From Nocardioides sp. TRM66260-LWL (GTDB taxonomy: Bacteria > Actinomycetota > Actinomycetes > Propionibacteriales > Nocardioidaceae): a stretch of DNA of 64,000 bases. Below, piece after piece: positions 33,934 through 42,110 of the stretch. The stretch spans positions 281,817 through 345,816 of the forward strand of contig NZ_JAIQZK010000004.1 in assembly GCF_020075545.1 (NCBI RefSeq), given 5' to 3'. The translations under genes were made by a program, and so were the position numbers. The notes under the pieces are model-generated. The model did not search any database, was not told where the DNA came from, and worked only from the letters and a program-made list of their open reading frames with translations. Position 1 is the stretch's first letter; each line of letters begins with the position of its first letter.

Positions 33934-34799
33934 CGGAAGGCCCCCAGACCTGGGAAGAAGCCGAACAGGAGCGCGTTGTAGGCGAGCTGGAGTACCCACA
34001 CCGCGACGAAGGAGAGGACGACGGCCTGGTTCACCGAGCGGCCCAGGCCGATGGCGCCACCGGAGGCGGTGAACCCCTTGTAGCAGCAGATCGTCCCGAT
34101 CAGCAGTCCGACGAGCAGGCTGTTGAGCACCACGGAGACGATCTCGGTGCCGGAGACGTTGGCGAACAGGTTGCTGTAGAAGTGGGAGGCGGGCATGCGC
34201 GCGACGTACGCCGCGCCGAACTGCATCGACACCATCGTCACCAGCAGCGACGGAACGGCGAGGAGCGTCGTGATCAGCGTGATCGAGAGGACCCGGGGCA
34301 CCGCCAGATCGCGCACCGGGTCGATCCCCATGACCTCCATCGCATCGAGCTCCTCGCGGACCTTCCGCGCGCCGACGTCCGCGGTGAGAGCCGTGCCGAT
34401 CACTCCGGCCACGACCATGGAGTTGATCCACATGGTGAAGGTGCGCATCGACTGCAGGAAGAGGAGGGGGCCGAAGAGCTGCGCAGCGCCCGCCATGTCG
34501 AAGAACTGGACCGTCAGGATCGACATGAAGACGAGGAAGCCGAACAGCGCCGCAGCGATCGGCACCCAGGCCTGCTTGATGGTGGCGTACATGTCGTCCA
34601 CGACCGCGCCCCAGTAGCCGACGGGATGCCGGACGGCGCTCGCCAGGATCCGGGCGAGCAACTGGATCATGCCGCCCGCCTCCGCCACCGGGCGCCTGAC
34701 CGCTGCCGGCAGGATGCCCAGAGGGCCGTTGAGGCGCCCGTCGTACGGTCCGACGGGCCTGACGCGCCGAGGTGCGGCGGAGGGAGCGATGCTGGTCAC
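33930..34799 (-). CDS. MlaE/YrbE permease, first of two
   Basis: A permease of the MlaE family with A-D-V-G-A-R-K-V-R-E-E-L-D-A-M-E-V-M-G-I-D and F-T-A-S-G-G-A-I-G-L-G-R. It is the first gene of the 13-gene operon. The start is uncertain: GTG at 34799 gives 289 residues but has no clear ribosome site, whereas ATG at 34670 (M-I-Q-L-L-A-R-I-L) has a well-placed GGAGG and gives a protein close to the usual MlaE length. None of the nine palindromes lies upstream, so this operon seems to be controlled separately. Confidence 0.9.
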   Translation of the reverse strand: MTSIAPSAAPRRVRPVGPYDGRLNGPLGILPAAVRRPVAEAGGMIQLLARILASAVRHPVGYWGAVVDDMYATIKQAWVPIAAALFGFLVFMSILTVQFFDMAGAAQLFGPLLFLQSMRTFTMWINSMVVAGVIGTALTADVGARKVREELDAMEVMGIDPVRDLAVPRVLSITLITTLLAVPSLLVTMVSMQFGAAYVARMPASHFYSNLFANVSGTEIVSVVLNSLLVGLLIGTICCYKGFTASGGAIGLGRSVNQAVVLSFVAVWVLQLAYNALLFGFFPGLGAFR

Positions 34800-34960
34800 G
34801 GGAGGCCGTTCTGTCGGGGAGGGATGGCAGCGCGCGGACGCGTCGTTCACGATGTGGCACCGGTCACGTCCGGGACCGCACGCTAGGCCGCGGCCGAGAC
34901 GCAGGGAAGGCGATCGCCGAGGGACGGCACCGGGTGCCATCCCACGCGCGTCGGGAAGGG

Positions 34961-36073
34961 TCAGAAGTCGATGACGCCGCGAAGGTTGATGCCCGCGTGC
35001 ATGTCGGCGTAGCCCTGGTTGATCTCCTCCAGGGCGTAGCGTCGGGTGACGAGCTCGTCGAGCAGGAGGTGCCCCTCGCGGTAGAGCCGGAGCATGTCGA
35101 CGACGGCGCGAGTCGGCTGCATCATGCCGAAGAGGGCGCCCTGGATGCGCTTCTGGTACATCGCGAGCTCGAACAGGCTGATGTCGATGCCGTACTCGGT
35201 CACGTTGCTCATGCTGGTCAGGACGACCGTGCCGGCCTTGCGGATCGAGGCGAAGGCCTCGGCGACGTGGTCGCCGTTCACGACGCCGACCGTCACGATC
35301 GCGCTATCGGCGCCCTGACCGTTGGTGAGCGCCTGCGCGAGGTCGGTCGCCTGGGGCATGTTCTCGAAGGCGTCCGTGGCGCCGAGCTTGAGCGCCATCT
35401 CCCGGTGGAAGGGGGCGGGATCGACGGCGATGATGCGGGATGCGCCCGCGAACTTCGCCCCCTGGATCGCGTTGATGCCGATGCCGCCGGCGCCCATGAC
35501 GATGACGACGTCGCCGGGTCGGACCTGAGCGGCGTTGACCGCGGAGCCCCAGCCGGTCGGCACGCCGCACCCGACCAGCGCGGCCACCGACAGTGGGATG
35601 TCGGGATCGATCTTGATGGCTCCCCACTCGGGGAGGACGGAGTACTCGGAGAAGGTCGAGACGAGCGAGCACTGGCCGACCGGGGTGCCGTCGTCGGTGT
35701 GGAGCCGGAAGGTCCCGTCGAGCTGCGTGCCGAGCATCATGTACGCGCCGTTGTCGCAGAGGTTCTGCTGGCCGCGAGCGCACCAGGTGCACCGGCCGCA
35801 GCCGGGGATGAAGGCGGCGACGACGTGGTCGCCCGGCTTGAGGTCACGGACGCCAGGGCCGACCGACTCGACGACCCCGGCGCCCTCGTGGCCGCCGCAG
35901 AAGGGGTAGGCCATCGCCGGGACGTCGCCCTTCGCGTAGTGGTCGTCGGAGTGGCACAGCCCCGCGTGCTGGTAGCGGACGCGGACCTCGAACTCGCCCG
36001 GCTCGGCGACGTCGACCTCGATGATCTCCCAGTCCCCCGGAGCCTCGAAGAGGACCGCAGCGCGTGACTTCAT
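34961..36073 (-). CDS. Zinc alcohol dehydrogenase, mycofactocin-associated nicotinoprotein type
   Basis: A 370-residue medium-chain dehydrogenase. Catalytic zinc residues include Cys40 in G-L-C-H-S-D-D; the structural zinc site reads C-G-R-C-T-W-C-A-R-G-Q-Q-N-L-C; the cofactor motif is V-M-G-A-G-G-I-G-I-N-A-I-Q-G-A. Segments such as L-V-G-C-G-V-P-T-G-W-G-S-A-V, T-N-G-Q-G-A-D and I-Q-G-A-L-F-G mark the NDMA-dependent family (TIGR03989), whose members keep NAD(H) bound and depend on mycofactocin as external acceptor. The mft cassette is present in this window. Start ATG at 36073; operator site 4 lies 39 nt upstream. Confidence 0.9.
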   Translation of the reverse strand: MKSRAAVLFEAPGDWEIIEVDVAEPGEFEVRVRYQHAGLCHSDDHYAKGDVPAMAYPFCGGHEGAGVVESVGPGVRDLKPGDHVVAAFIPGCGRCTWCARGQQNLCDNGAYMMLGTQLDGTFRLHTDDGTPVGQCSLVSTFSEYSVLPEWGAIKIDPDIPLSVAALVGCGVPTGWGSAVNAAQVRPGDVVIVMGAGGIGINAIQGAKFAGASRIIAVDPAPFHREMALKLGATDAFENMPQATDLAQALTNGQGADSAIVTVGVVNGDHVAEAFASIRKAGTVVLTSMSNVTEYGIDISLFELAMYQKRIQGALFGMMQPTRAVVDMLRLYREGHLLLDELVTRRYALEEINQGYADMHAGINLRGVIDF

Positions 36074-36111
36074 GTGCCTGCCTTTCGTTCGCGATGTGAC
36101 GACGACCACGT

Positions 36112-36132
36112 TTATCTAACGTCGTTAGTCTC
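36112..36132. promoter_or_regulatory. Palindromic operator, site 4 of 9
   Basis: The core CTAACGTCGTTAG is a perfect inverted repeat and equals the consensus. It lies in the promoter region of the alcohol dehydrogenase gene. Confidence 0.8.
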
Positions 36133-36230
36133 GTTCCGGGTGTGACGCGTGTCAATACCGAATCTCGTTCGATTAGCGGCGGCACTCGGTGCCGCAGTGA
36201 CCCGATGTCGCCGGCGCAGATCGAACGCAC

Positions 36231-36276
36231 GCCAGCCCCCACGGATCCGCTGGGGGCAGGATCTGCGGGGGCTGGC
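36231..36276 (-). terminator. Putative hairpin terminator after the SCP2 gene
   Basis: GCCAGCCCCC and GGGGGCTGGC can pair as a 10-bp stem, with an alternative inner stem (GCCCCC with GGGGGC). It lies 80 nt downstream of the SCP2 stop, before the alcohol dehydrogenase promoter. Confidence 0.5.
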
Positions 36277-36356
36277 GGCACGCCGTCCGGGGGACGGTCT
36301 GACGGCGCGGATCGGAGGCCGGGCCGGGGCCGGCACGGGCGGCTCGGGGGCGACGA

Positions 36357-36746
36357 CTACTCGAAGTCGACCTTGCCCATCGTCTCCTGGATGTACATGA
36401 ACGCGGGCATGTTCTTGAGCATCTGGGCCATCTTGCCGCGCACGCGGAGCTGGCCCCGCGTCATGGCGACCGTGGGGTTGATGCTGCCGTCGAAGCAGCC
36501 TCGCCAGACGTCGCTGCTGCCGCTGATCAGGAAGTCGGCGCCGTCGAGGTCGGCCTGCGTGGCGTCGCGGACCTCCACCACCTTGCCCTGCTCGAAGCTC
36601 ACGAAGAACTGGCCCTCCTGGGGGGCCTCGTACTTGTAGGCCATGTCGAAGTCGATCTTCTTGCCCTTCTCAGCCCAGACCGGGTCGTTGTTGAGGGCGT
36701 CGGCCATGGCCTCGTAGAACTCCACTGTTCCGAGCTTGACGGTCAT
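36357..36746 (-). CDS. SCP2 sterol-carrier-like lipid-binding protein
   Basis: A 129-residue single-domain SCP2 protein. The signs are F-S-F-like strands (F-F-V-S-F-E-Q-G-K-V), D-A-T-Q-A-D-L-D-G-A-D-F-L-I-S-G-S, T-R-G-Q-L-R-V-R-G-K-M-A-Q-M-L-K and a C-terminal helix. Such domains bind fatty acyl-CoA, sterols or similar hydrophobic ligands in the cytoplasm. It is the last gene of the operon ALDH-ferredoxin-P450-SCP2 and may present the substrate to the P450. Confidence 0.88.
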   Translation of the reverse strand: MTVKLGTVEFYEAMADALNNDPVWAEKGKKIDFDMAYKYEAPQEGQFFVSFEQGKVVEVRDATQADLDGADFLISGSSDVWRGCFDGSINPTVAMTRGQLRVRGKMAQMLKNMPAFMYIQETMGKVDFE

Positions 36747-36812
36747 CTGCGTTCTCCTTGGGACGGGTGTGCTTCTGCGGAGGTGCGGGGGGACGATCGG
36801 CGGAGTTGGCGC

Positions 36813-38045
36813 TCAGGCCGACTCGCCGAGGATCAGGGGCAGGCGATGCACGCCCTTGACCTGGCTGAGGTGACGGACCGGCGGGTCCGACGGGTCGAGT
36901 CGGTAGTGCGGGAAGCGGCGGTGCAGCTCCTCGAAGGCGATGCGCAGCTCGAGGCGGGCCAGGTGGCTGCCGACGCAGCGGTGGTTGCCGGCGCCGAACG
37001 CGAGGTGCGGGTTGGGATCGCGGCGCAGGTCGACGGAGTCGGGCTCCGGGAACTTCTCCGGGTCGCGATTCGCAGCACCGAACGGGACGAGGATGACGTC
37101 GCCCTGCCGCAGCTGGACGTCGCCGACCACGACGTCCTGGGTCACCTTGCGGGCCGGGCAGATCGCGGACTCGTAGCGCAGCATCTCCTCGACCGCCGAC
37201 GGGATGACGTCAGGGTCGTCGAGGATCTCCTGGCGTGCCTCCGGGTGCTCGGCCAGGTAGATGACGCTGTGGGCCAGCTGCCCCTGCACCGTGTGCAGTC
37301 CTCCGATCATCATCAGCAGGAGGATGTTGAGGATCTCGAACTGGGTGAGCGGGCGACCGTCGAAGGTGCCGTCCATGAGGATCTGGGTGATGTCCTCGTC
37401 CTCGTCCTCGCCGGAGCGCGGGCTCTCCTCGCGATCGTCGATCATCTCGGCGAAGTAGGCGTAGACCTCCATGCCAGCGGCCTCGCGGGCGGCGAGGCTC
37501 TCCTCCTCGGAGGCGCCGGGAACGCCGAGGACCATGGTGTCGACCCACTCGATCAGACGCGGTGCGTCGGCGATGTCCCAGCCCATGAGGGCGAGGAACA
37601 CCTGGCTGGGGAGCTCGCGGGCGAACGCCTCGATGAAGTCCACCCTGTCGCGCCCCGCCATGTCGTCGAGCAGCCTGACGACCAGATCGCGGATCTGTGG
37701 CTCGAGGGCGGCCATGCGCTTGGGCGAGAAGAGCGGGGTGATGAGCCTCCGGTAGACGGTGTGGTCCGGCGGGTCGATCTGGATCGGGATCATCTCGCCG
37801 TCCTGGCCGATCGAGTCGGGGACGTTGATCTGGCTGCTCGAGAACACCGACGGGTTGCGCACGATGTCGTGGATGTCGTCGTACCTGGTGGCGACGAAGT
37901 GGCCGCCGTACCGCGTCGAGTGCGCGACCGGGCAGGTCGAGCGGAGGTCGGCGTAGGTGTCGTAGACCTTCTCGACGGCGTCCGGCGAGTGGATGTCGAA
38001 GTCGACCTGGATGTCAGGACTCGCTGCGTCCTTGAGCTCCGTCAT
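36813..38045 (-). CDS. Cytochrome P450 with altered I-helix acid
   Basis: A 410-residue bacterial P450. The heme-binding loop is F-G-A-G-N-H-R-C-V-G-S-H-L-A, the E-x-x-R pair lies in E-E-M-L-R, and the I-helix reads M-I-G-G-L-H-T-V-Q-G. In P450cam the same place is V-G-G-L-D-T-V with Asp251 and Thr252 relaying protons to the bound oxygen; here the acid is His251 while the Thr is kept. It is expected to hydroxylate a hydrophobic substrate using the ferredoxin encoded 33 nt upstream. It is in the operon under operator site 5. Confidence 0.95.
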   Translation of the reverse strand: MTELKDAASPDIQVDFDIHSPDAVEKVYDTYADLRSTCPVAHSTRYGGHFVATRYDDIHDIVRNPSVFSSSQINVPDSIGQDGEMIPIQIDPPDHTVYRRLITPLFSPKRMAALEPQIRDLVVRLLDDMAGRDRVDFIEAFARELPSQVFLALMGWDIADAPRLIEWVDTMVLGVPGASEEESLAAREAAGMEVYAYFAEMIDDREESPRSGEDEDEDITQILMDGTFDGRPLTQFEILNILLLMMIGGLHTVQGQLAHSVIYLAEHPEARQEILDDPDVIPSAVEEMLRYESAICPARKVTQDVVVGDVQLRQGDVILVPFGAANRDPEKFPEPDSVDLRRDPNPHLAFGAGNHRCVGSHLARLELRIAFEELHRRFPHYRLDPSDPPVRHLSQVKGVHRLPLILGESA

Positions 38046-38078
38046 CGGAGTGCTCCTCGTGACTGGTGGGCGGCGACG

Positions 38079-38303
38079 TCAGCGGACGTCGGGATGGAGG
38101 GTGATGGCCTTCTCAGGGCAGTTCGCGGCAGCGCGCTCGACCTCGCGGATCGCAGCCGAGGTGGTCGCGCTCCCGAGCACGACGGGGTAGCCGTCGTCAT
38201 CGCAGTCGAAGACATCCGGCGCCGTCATGTAGCAGCGGCCGTGGCCCTTGCAGACGTCGAGGTCGATCTCGGGCCGGAGGGCGGCGGGGGCGTGGGTGGT
38301 CAT
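38079..38303 (-). CDS. Single-cluster ferredoxin for the P450
   Basis: A 74-residue ferredoxin with C-K-G-H-G-R-C and a distal N-C-P, meaning the second Cys of a 4Fe-4S motif is replaced (C-x2-H-x2-C). This pattern is typical of the 3Fe-4S or His-variant ferredoxins that feed actinobacterial P450s. The ATG at 38303 gives the normal length. It lies between the aldehyde dehydrogenase and the P450 genes. Likely electron donors are the reductases at 42616 or 19263. Confidence 0.92.
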   Translation of the reverse strand: MTTHAPAALRPEIDLDVCKGHGRCYMTAPDVFDCDDDGYPVVLGSATTSAAIREVERAAANCPEKAITLHPDVR

Positions 38304-38331
38304 GGGGACGCTCCTGTGATGGTGGGGTGGA

Positions 38332-39837
38332 TCAGTCCCAGTCGCTGCCGACGACGCCGTAGGCACGGGCATCGAGATCGGCGTCGAGGGCGGTGTAGAG
38401 GCTGCGCACCTTCGTGTAGGCGAGGAGCCCGTCGCGTCCGTTCTCGGCGCCGACGCCGCTCATCCCCCGTCCGCTGAGGGGCGTTCGCGCGACGTCCGCC
38501 TGGGCGACGTCGTTGATCCAGGTCAGGCCGCCCCTGATTCGCAGCGCGACCTCCCGCGCACGTCGGAGGTCCCGTCCCCAGACCGCCGCCGCGAGACCGT
38601 AGGGGGTGTCGTTGGCGATGCGGATGCCCTCCTCGACGCCCCGGTAGCGGATCACGGAGAGCACCGGCGCGAAGATCTCCTCGCGCGCGGCCGGGTTGTC
38701 GTTGTCCAGGTCGACCAGCACGGTGGGCGCGACGTAGTGGCCGCCCGCCGGGACGTCGCCGAGTCCGTCGCCTCCGACGAGCACTCGTGCACCCCGCTCG
38801 GTCGCGGCCGCGATCAGCTTCTCGACGCGGACGCGTGCGGCATCGCTGATCACCGGGCCGACGTCGGTGCCGAAGTCCGCGGCCGGCCCCAGGCGCAGCG
38901 CGGCGGCGCGCTGGGCGACGAGCTCGACGATCTCGTCGTACCGCTCGTCCGGCACGAGCATGCGGGTCGTGGCCACGCAGGCCTGGCCGGCGTGCATCAT
39001 GCTGCTGAAGATCGTTCCGCGGACGGCGAGCTCGACATCGGCGTCGGGCAGGACGAGCGCAGGCGACTTGCCACCGAGCTCCAGGATGACCTCCTTCGCG
39101 CCCGCCGCCGCAGCCGCCATGACGCGTGTGCCGACGGCGGTGCTGCCGGTGAAGCTGATCAGGTCGACGCCCGGATGCGCTACGAGCGCCTCGCCAGCGA
39201 CTCGATCGCCGTGGACGATGTTGATCACGCCCGGCGGGATGCCGGCCTCGAGGACCGCTCGCGCGAGGGCCTCCGGTCCGACGGGCGTGAGCGGAGAGGG
39301 CTTGAGCACGACCGTGTTGCCGGCGAGAAGCGCGGGGGCGACCTTCCACACGCACATGAACAGCGGGAAGTTGTAGGGGGTGAACGCGCCGACCACGCCG
39401 ACTGGCTCGCGGTGGAGCTCCCACTGCCCGAACCCCGGCAGGGTGTCGACGGGGAACGCCTCGGGCCGCTCCAGCAGGTGAGCCATGTCGGCGAAGTCGC
39501 GCAGATGCGCCATGGGCGCTCCGACCTGGAGCATCGGGCAGAACCGGGCCGTGGCGCCCGTGTCGGCGATCATCTCCGGCACGAGCTCGTCGAACCGGCT
39601 CTCCAGGGCGCTGGCGAGGTCGGTCAGCGCACGCGCCCGGTCGCGCACGGAGAGTCGTCCCCACGGACCCTCGAACGCACGTCGCGCAGCGGCGACGGCG
39701 GCCTCCACATCGCCGGGGCCGCATTCGGCGATCTCCCCGATGAGCTCTCCCGTCGACGGGTCGTCGACCGGCAGGATCCCGACCGGAGCGACCGGCTCGA
39801 CCCACTGGCCGTCGATGAAGCTGCTGAACCTGCGCAT
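38332..39837 (-). CDS. NAD(P)-dependent aldehyde dehydrogenase, second copy
   Basis: A 501-residue enzyme with T-P-Y-N-F-P, K-P-S-P-L-T-P, F-T-G-S-T-A-V-G, the Glu in L-E-L-G-G-K-S and nucleophile Cys287 in H-A-G-Q-A-C-V-A-T. It is the first gene of the operon and starts at the ATG at 39837 with an AAAGG site. It could oxidise the aldehyde made by the alcohol dehydrogenase at 34961. Identity with the copy at 14381 is low by eye, so the two probably have different substrates. Confidence 0.92.
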   Translation of the reverse strand: MRRFSSFIDGQWVEPVAPVGILPVDDPSTGELIGEIAECGPGDVEAAVAAARRAFEGPWGRLSVRDRARALTDLASALESRFDELVPEMIADTGATARFCPMLQVGAPMAHLRDFADMAHLLERPEAFPVDTLPGFGQWELHREPVGVVGAFTPYNFPLFMCVWKVAPALLAGNTVVLKPSPLTPVGPEALARAVLEAGIPPGVINIVHGDRVAGEALVAHPGVDLISFTGSTAVGTRVMAAAAAGAKEVILELGGKSPALVLPDADVELAVRGTIFSSMMHAGQACVATTRMLVPDERYDEIVELVAQRAAALRLGPAADFGTDVGPVISDAARVRVEKLIAAATERGARVLVGGDGLGDVPAGGHYVAPTVLVDLDNDNPAAREEIFAPVLSVIRYRGVEEGIRIANDTPYGLAAAVWGRDLRRAREVALRIRGGLTWINDVAQADVARTPLSGRGMSGVGAENGRDGLLAYTKVRSLYTALDADLDARAYGVVGSDWD

Positions 39838-39883
39838 GACCTGGCCTTTCACGAAAGCGGAGTGTGACCGCAGTCACGGCGCT

Positions 39884-39904
39884 AAACCTATCTACATTAG
39901 ATTT
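39884..39904. promoter_or_regulatory. Palindromic operator, site 5 of 9
   Basis: The core CTATCTACATTAG has strong AAAC and ATTT arms. It lies 47 nt before the aldehyde dehydrogenase start and 30 nt from the end of the acetyltransferase gene. Confidence 0.75.
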
Positions 39905-39933
39905 GAGACGTCAAGGGCCGGCCGCCCGACGAG

Positions 39934-40836
39934 TCAGCGGATCGCGAGCTCGAAGCGGAGGTCCGACTGGTCGTGCGCGAACCCGCATGTCCGGGCGATC
40001 GACAGCAGTCGCTCGTCGTCGACGGGGACGTGCAGGACGGCGTGCGCTGCGCCCGCGGCGGCAGCCGTGGCCACGGACTGCCTCAGGAGCAGATCGAGCT
40101 GAGCGTCCGTCGCACGGTCGGGTTCGGTCGAGCCCACCACGGCCATGTGAGCAGCCGGGAAGGGTCGCTCAGGGCCCGGCTCGCAGACTCGCACGTCGGC
40201 CACCACGGGGTCGCCGATCACGCCGATCTCGCGCGGCCTGCGGCGACGCCCCTCGACGTCAGCGGGTGTCAGACCGCTCTCATGGGCTGGCGCCGCCTCC
40301 GGCAGGGGTTCCGCGGACGCGGACTCCGGCCATGGCTCAGGACCTCGATCGGGACGCCGATCGATCTCGTGCACGCACCGCATCACCAGGTCGATGGGCC
40401 GCGCGCCGACACGCTGCGCGAGCCGCTCAGCCGCAGGGTGCGGGCCGTGGGCCCACCCCTGGACGGTCGTCACGCCCTCGAGCCCGCGCCAGCCGGTCTC
40501 CTCGTCGCGCAGGCGCTCGCACAGCAGGGTCGCGATGCCGAGCGAACGGAAGCTCGGGTGCACGACCAGCTGCATGTGGGCCACCCCCGCGCCGGCGAGG
40601 CTGAGATGGGCATAGGCGACCAGCGACACCTCGGGAAGCCGATCGAGATCCGGGCTCTCGCGCTGACCGCGGGGCGGCATCCGCACGAGCAGATGCCGAC
40701 CGGACGCGACACCGGGGTCCGGGCGTGCGGTCGAGAAGCCCGCCTCTGCATCGGCGGCGACCGCCACTGCGAGCAGCTCGTCGACCGACGCCGAGGAGTC
40801 CGCGTCCAGGATCGCGGCCCACTCGTAGTGGATCAC
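39934..40836 (-). CDS. Tandem GNAT acetyltransferase, MshD-like
   Basis: A 300-residue protein with two GNAT folds joined by a Pro/Glu-rich linker. The first has L-V-V-H-P-S-F-R-S-L-G-I-A-T-L-L, an acetyl-CoA loop. The second, C-terminal fold (A-H-M-A-V-V-G-S-T-E-P, H-A-V-L-H-V-P-V-D-D-E-R) is degenerate. The two-domain layout recalls mycothiol synthase MshD, but the C-terminal acetyl-CoA motif is unclear. It overlaps the Rieske oxygenase gene by GTGA, an odd pairing whose meaning is unknown. Substrate not assignable. Confidence 0.65.
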   Translation of the reverse strand: MIHYEWAAILDADSSASVDELLAVAVAADAEAGFSTARPDPGVASGRHLLVRMPPRGQRESPDLDRLPEVSLVAYAHLSLAGAGVAHMQLVVHPSFRSLGIATLLCERLRDEETGWRGLEGVTTVQGWAHGPHPAAERLAQRVGARPIDLVMRCVHEIDRRPDRGPEPWPESASAEPLPEAAPAHESGLTPADVEGRRRRPREIGVIGDPVVADVRVCEPGPERPFPAAHMAVVGSTEPDRATDAQLDLLLRQSVATAAAAGAAHAVLHVPVDDERLLSIARTCGFAHDQSDLRFELAIR

Positions 40837-42023
40837 ACCTCGTCGCTCTCGGCCCGGCCAGCCACCAGACGCTGGATCGTGCGCCGGAAGAGATGGTTCG
40901 CGACCTCGTTCCGCCCCAGCACCATGGTGCCAGCGCTGCGGCTTCCGAGCCCCTCCTGCGACCGGCGGAGGATCGGGAAGTCCTCGGAGTGCAGGACGTC
41001 GAGCAGGATCTGCCAGTTCTTCTCCCACAGGCGACTCCAGTGGGCGTCGTCCATGCCCGCCGCCTCGGCGCTGGGGACGATGAGCCGCATCTCCATGACC
41101 GAGTGCGTCGGCGACTGGTGGTGCGGGCGGAACGTCAGCAGCTGGAAGTGGTCGGGCTGCTTCAGCAGCGTGCTGTTCGGCCCCACCCAGTGGGTCTCGG
41201 TGACGTAGTCGACGAGGCTCCTGTCACCAGGGTCCTCCTCCAGCCAGCGGTCGATCGACTTGCGAGGCGCGACGAAGCGGCAGTGATCACCGAGGTCCTC
41301 GAACGCCATCACGTTGGTGTGGATCACCTTGCCCGCGGTGTTCGGGTGCGCGTACTGGATGTGGTAACCGTCCAGGAAGGCGTCCTGCATGACCTTCCAG
41401 TTGACCGGCTCCGCGAAGGACTCGCTCCTCACGCAGAGCAGACCCTCGAGGCCGTACCCCGCGAGGATGGCGTCCATCTGCGGTCCGAGCCAGGCGGCGA
41501 CGTCGATCTGCGCACCGGCCCGATCGACCACCCAGACGAATCCGTGCCGCTCCTCGCAGGGCAACTCGATCAGGCCGAGGCCCGACGGGTCGAGATCGCC
41601 GACGGTGGTGCCCCGCGTGATCGTCCGGAGGGAGCCGTCGATGTCGTAGGACCACCGGTGGTACGGGCACGAGAAGAGTCGCCGCTTCCCGCAGGCCTCG
41701 TCCTCGAGGAGCGCTCCCCGGTGGCGGCACAGGTTGACGAAGGCCTTCACGCCGCCGTCGCGCTGACGCGTGAGGAGCACCTGGTTGCGCGGCAGCCGGA
41801 CGTTCTTGAAGTCGTACGTGCGCGCGAGCTCCGAGGAGTGGGCCACGATGGTCGGGACGGCACCGAAGACGAGATCGCGCTCGCGGGCGGCGATGTCGGG
41901 GTCGGTGAACTCGGTCGCCTCGAACCGGACGACGTCGTCGACCTGGTCGGTGGTCTCGTCCCGCAGGTGCTGGAGAGCGCGGCGGATGCGCTGCTCGCGG
42001 TCGGTCACGACGTCGGATGTCAC
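40833..42023 (-). CDS. Rieske non-heme iron oxygenase, alpha subunit
   Basis: A 396-residue oxygenase. The Rieske centre is C-R-H-R-G with C-P-Y-H-R-W-S-Y; the mononuclear iron site is formed by D-A-F-L-D-G-Y-H-I-Q-Y-A-H, with a later Asp probably in the D-V-L-H-S-E-D-F region. Such enzymes hydroxylate or dealkylate aromatic or alicyclic compounds and need a reductase. The ferredoxin reductase at 46260 is the natural candidate, since it has the matching flavin and 2Fe-2S domains. Operator site 6 lies 17 nt upstream of the start. Confidence 0.92.
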   Translation of the reverse strand: MTSDVVTDREQRIRRALQHLRDETTDQVDDVVRFEATEFTDPDIAARERDLVFGAVPTIVAHSSELARTYDFKNVRLPRNQVLLTRQRDGGVKAFVNLCRHRGALLEDEACGKRRLFSCPYHRWSYDIDGSLRTITRGTTVGDLDPSGLGLIELPCEERHGFVWVVDRAGAQIDVAAWLGPQMDAILAGYGLEGLLCVRSESFAEPVNWKVMQDAFLDGYHIQYAHPNTAGKVIHTNVMAFEDLGDHCRFVAPRKSIDRWLEEDPGDRSLVDYVTETHWVGPNSTLLKQPDHFQLLTFRPHHQSPTHSVMEMRLIVPSAEAAGMDDAHWSRLWEKNWQILLDVLHSEDFPILRRSQEGLGSRSAGTMVLGRNEVANHLFRRTIQRLVAGRAESDEV

Positions 42024-42039
42024 GGTTCCTCCTGAGATT

Positions 42040-42060
42040 TAATCTAATGCCTTAAGGTAG
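42040..42060. promoter_or_regulatory. Palindromic operator, site 6 of 9, degenerate right half
   Basis: The core CTAATGCCTTAAG matches the consensus well on the left (TAAT arm) but poorly on the right. It lies directly upstream of the Rieske oxygenase start. Confidence 0.55.
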
Positions 42061-42110
42061 AAGGGCGTGACGACCGGCACAAGAGGCACCCGCTGCCATG
42101 CCGCACGCCG

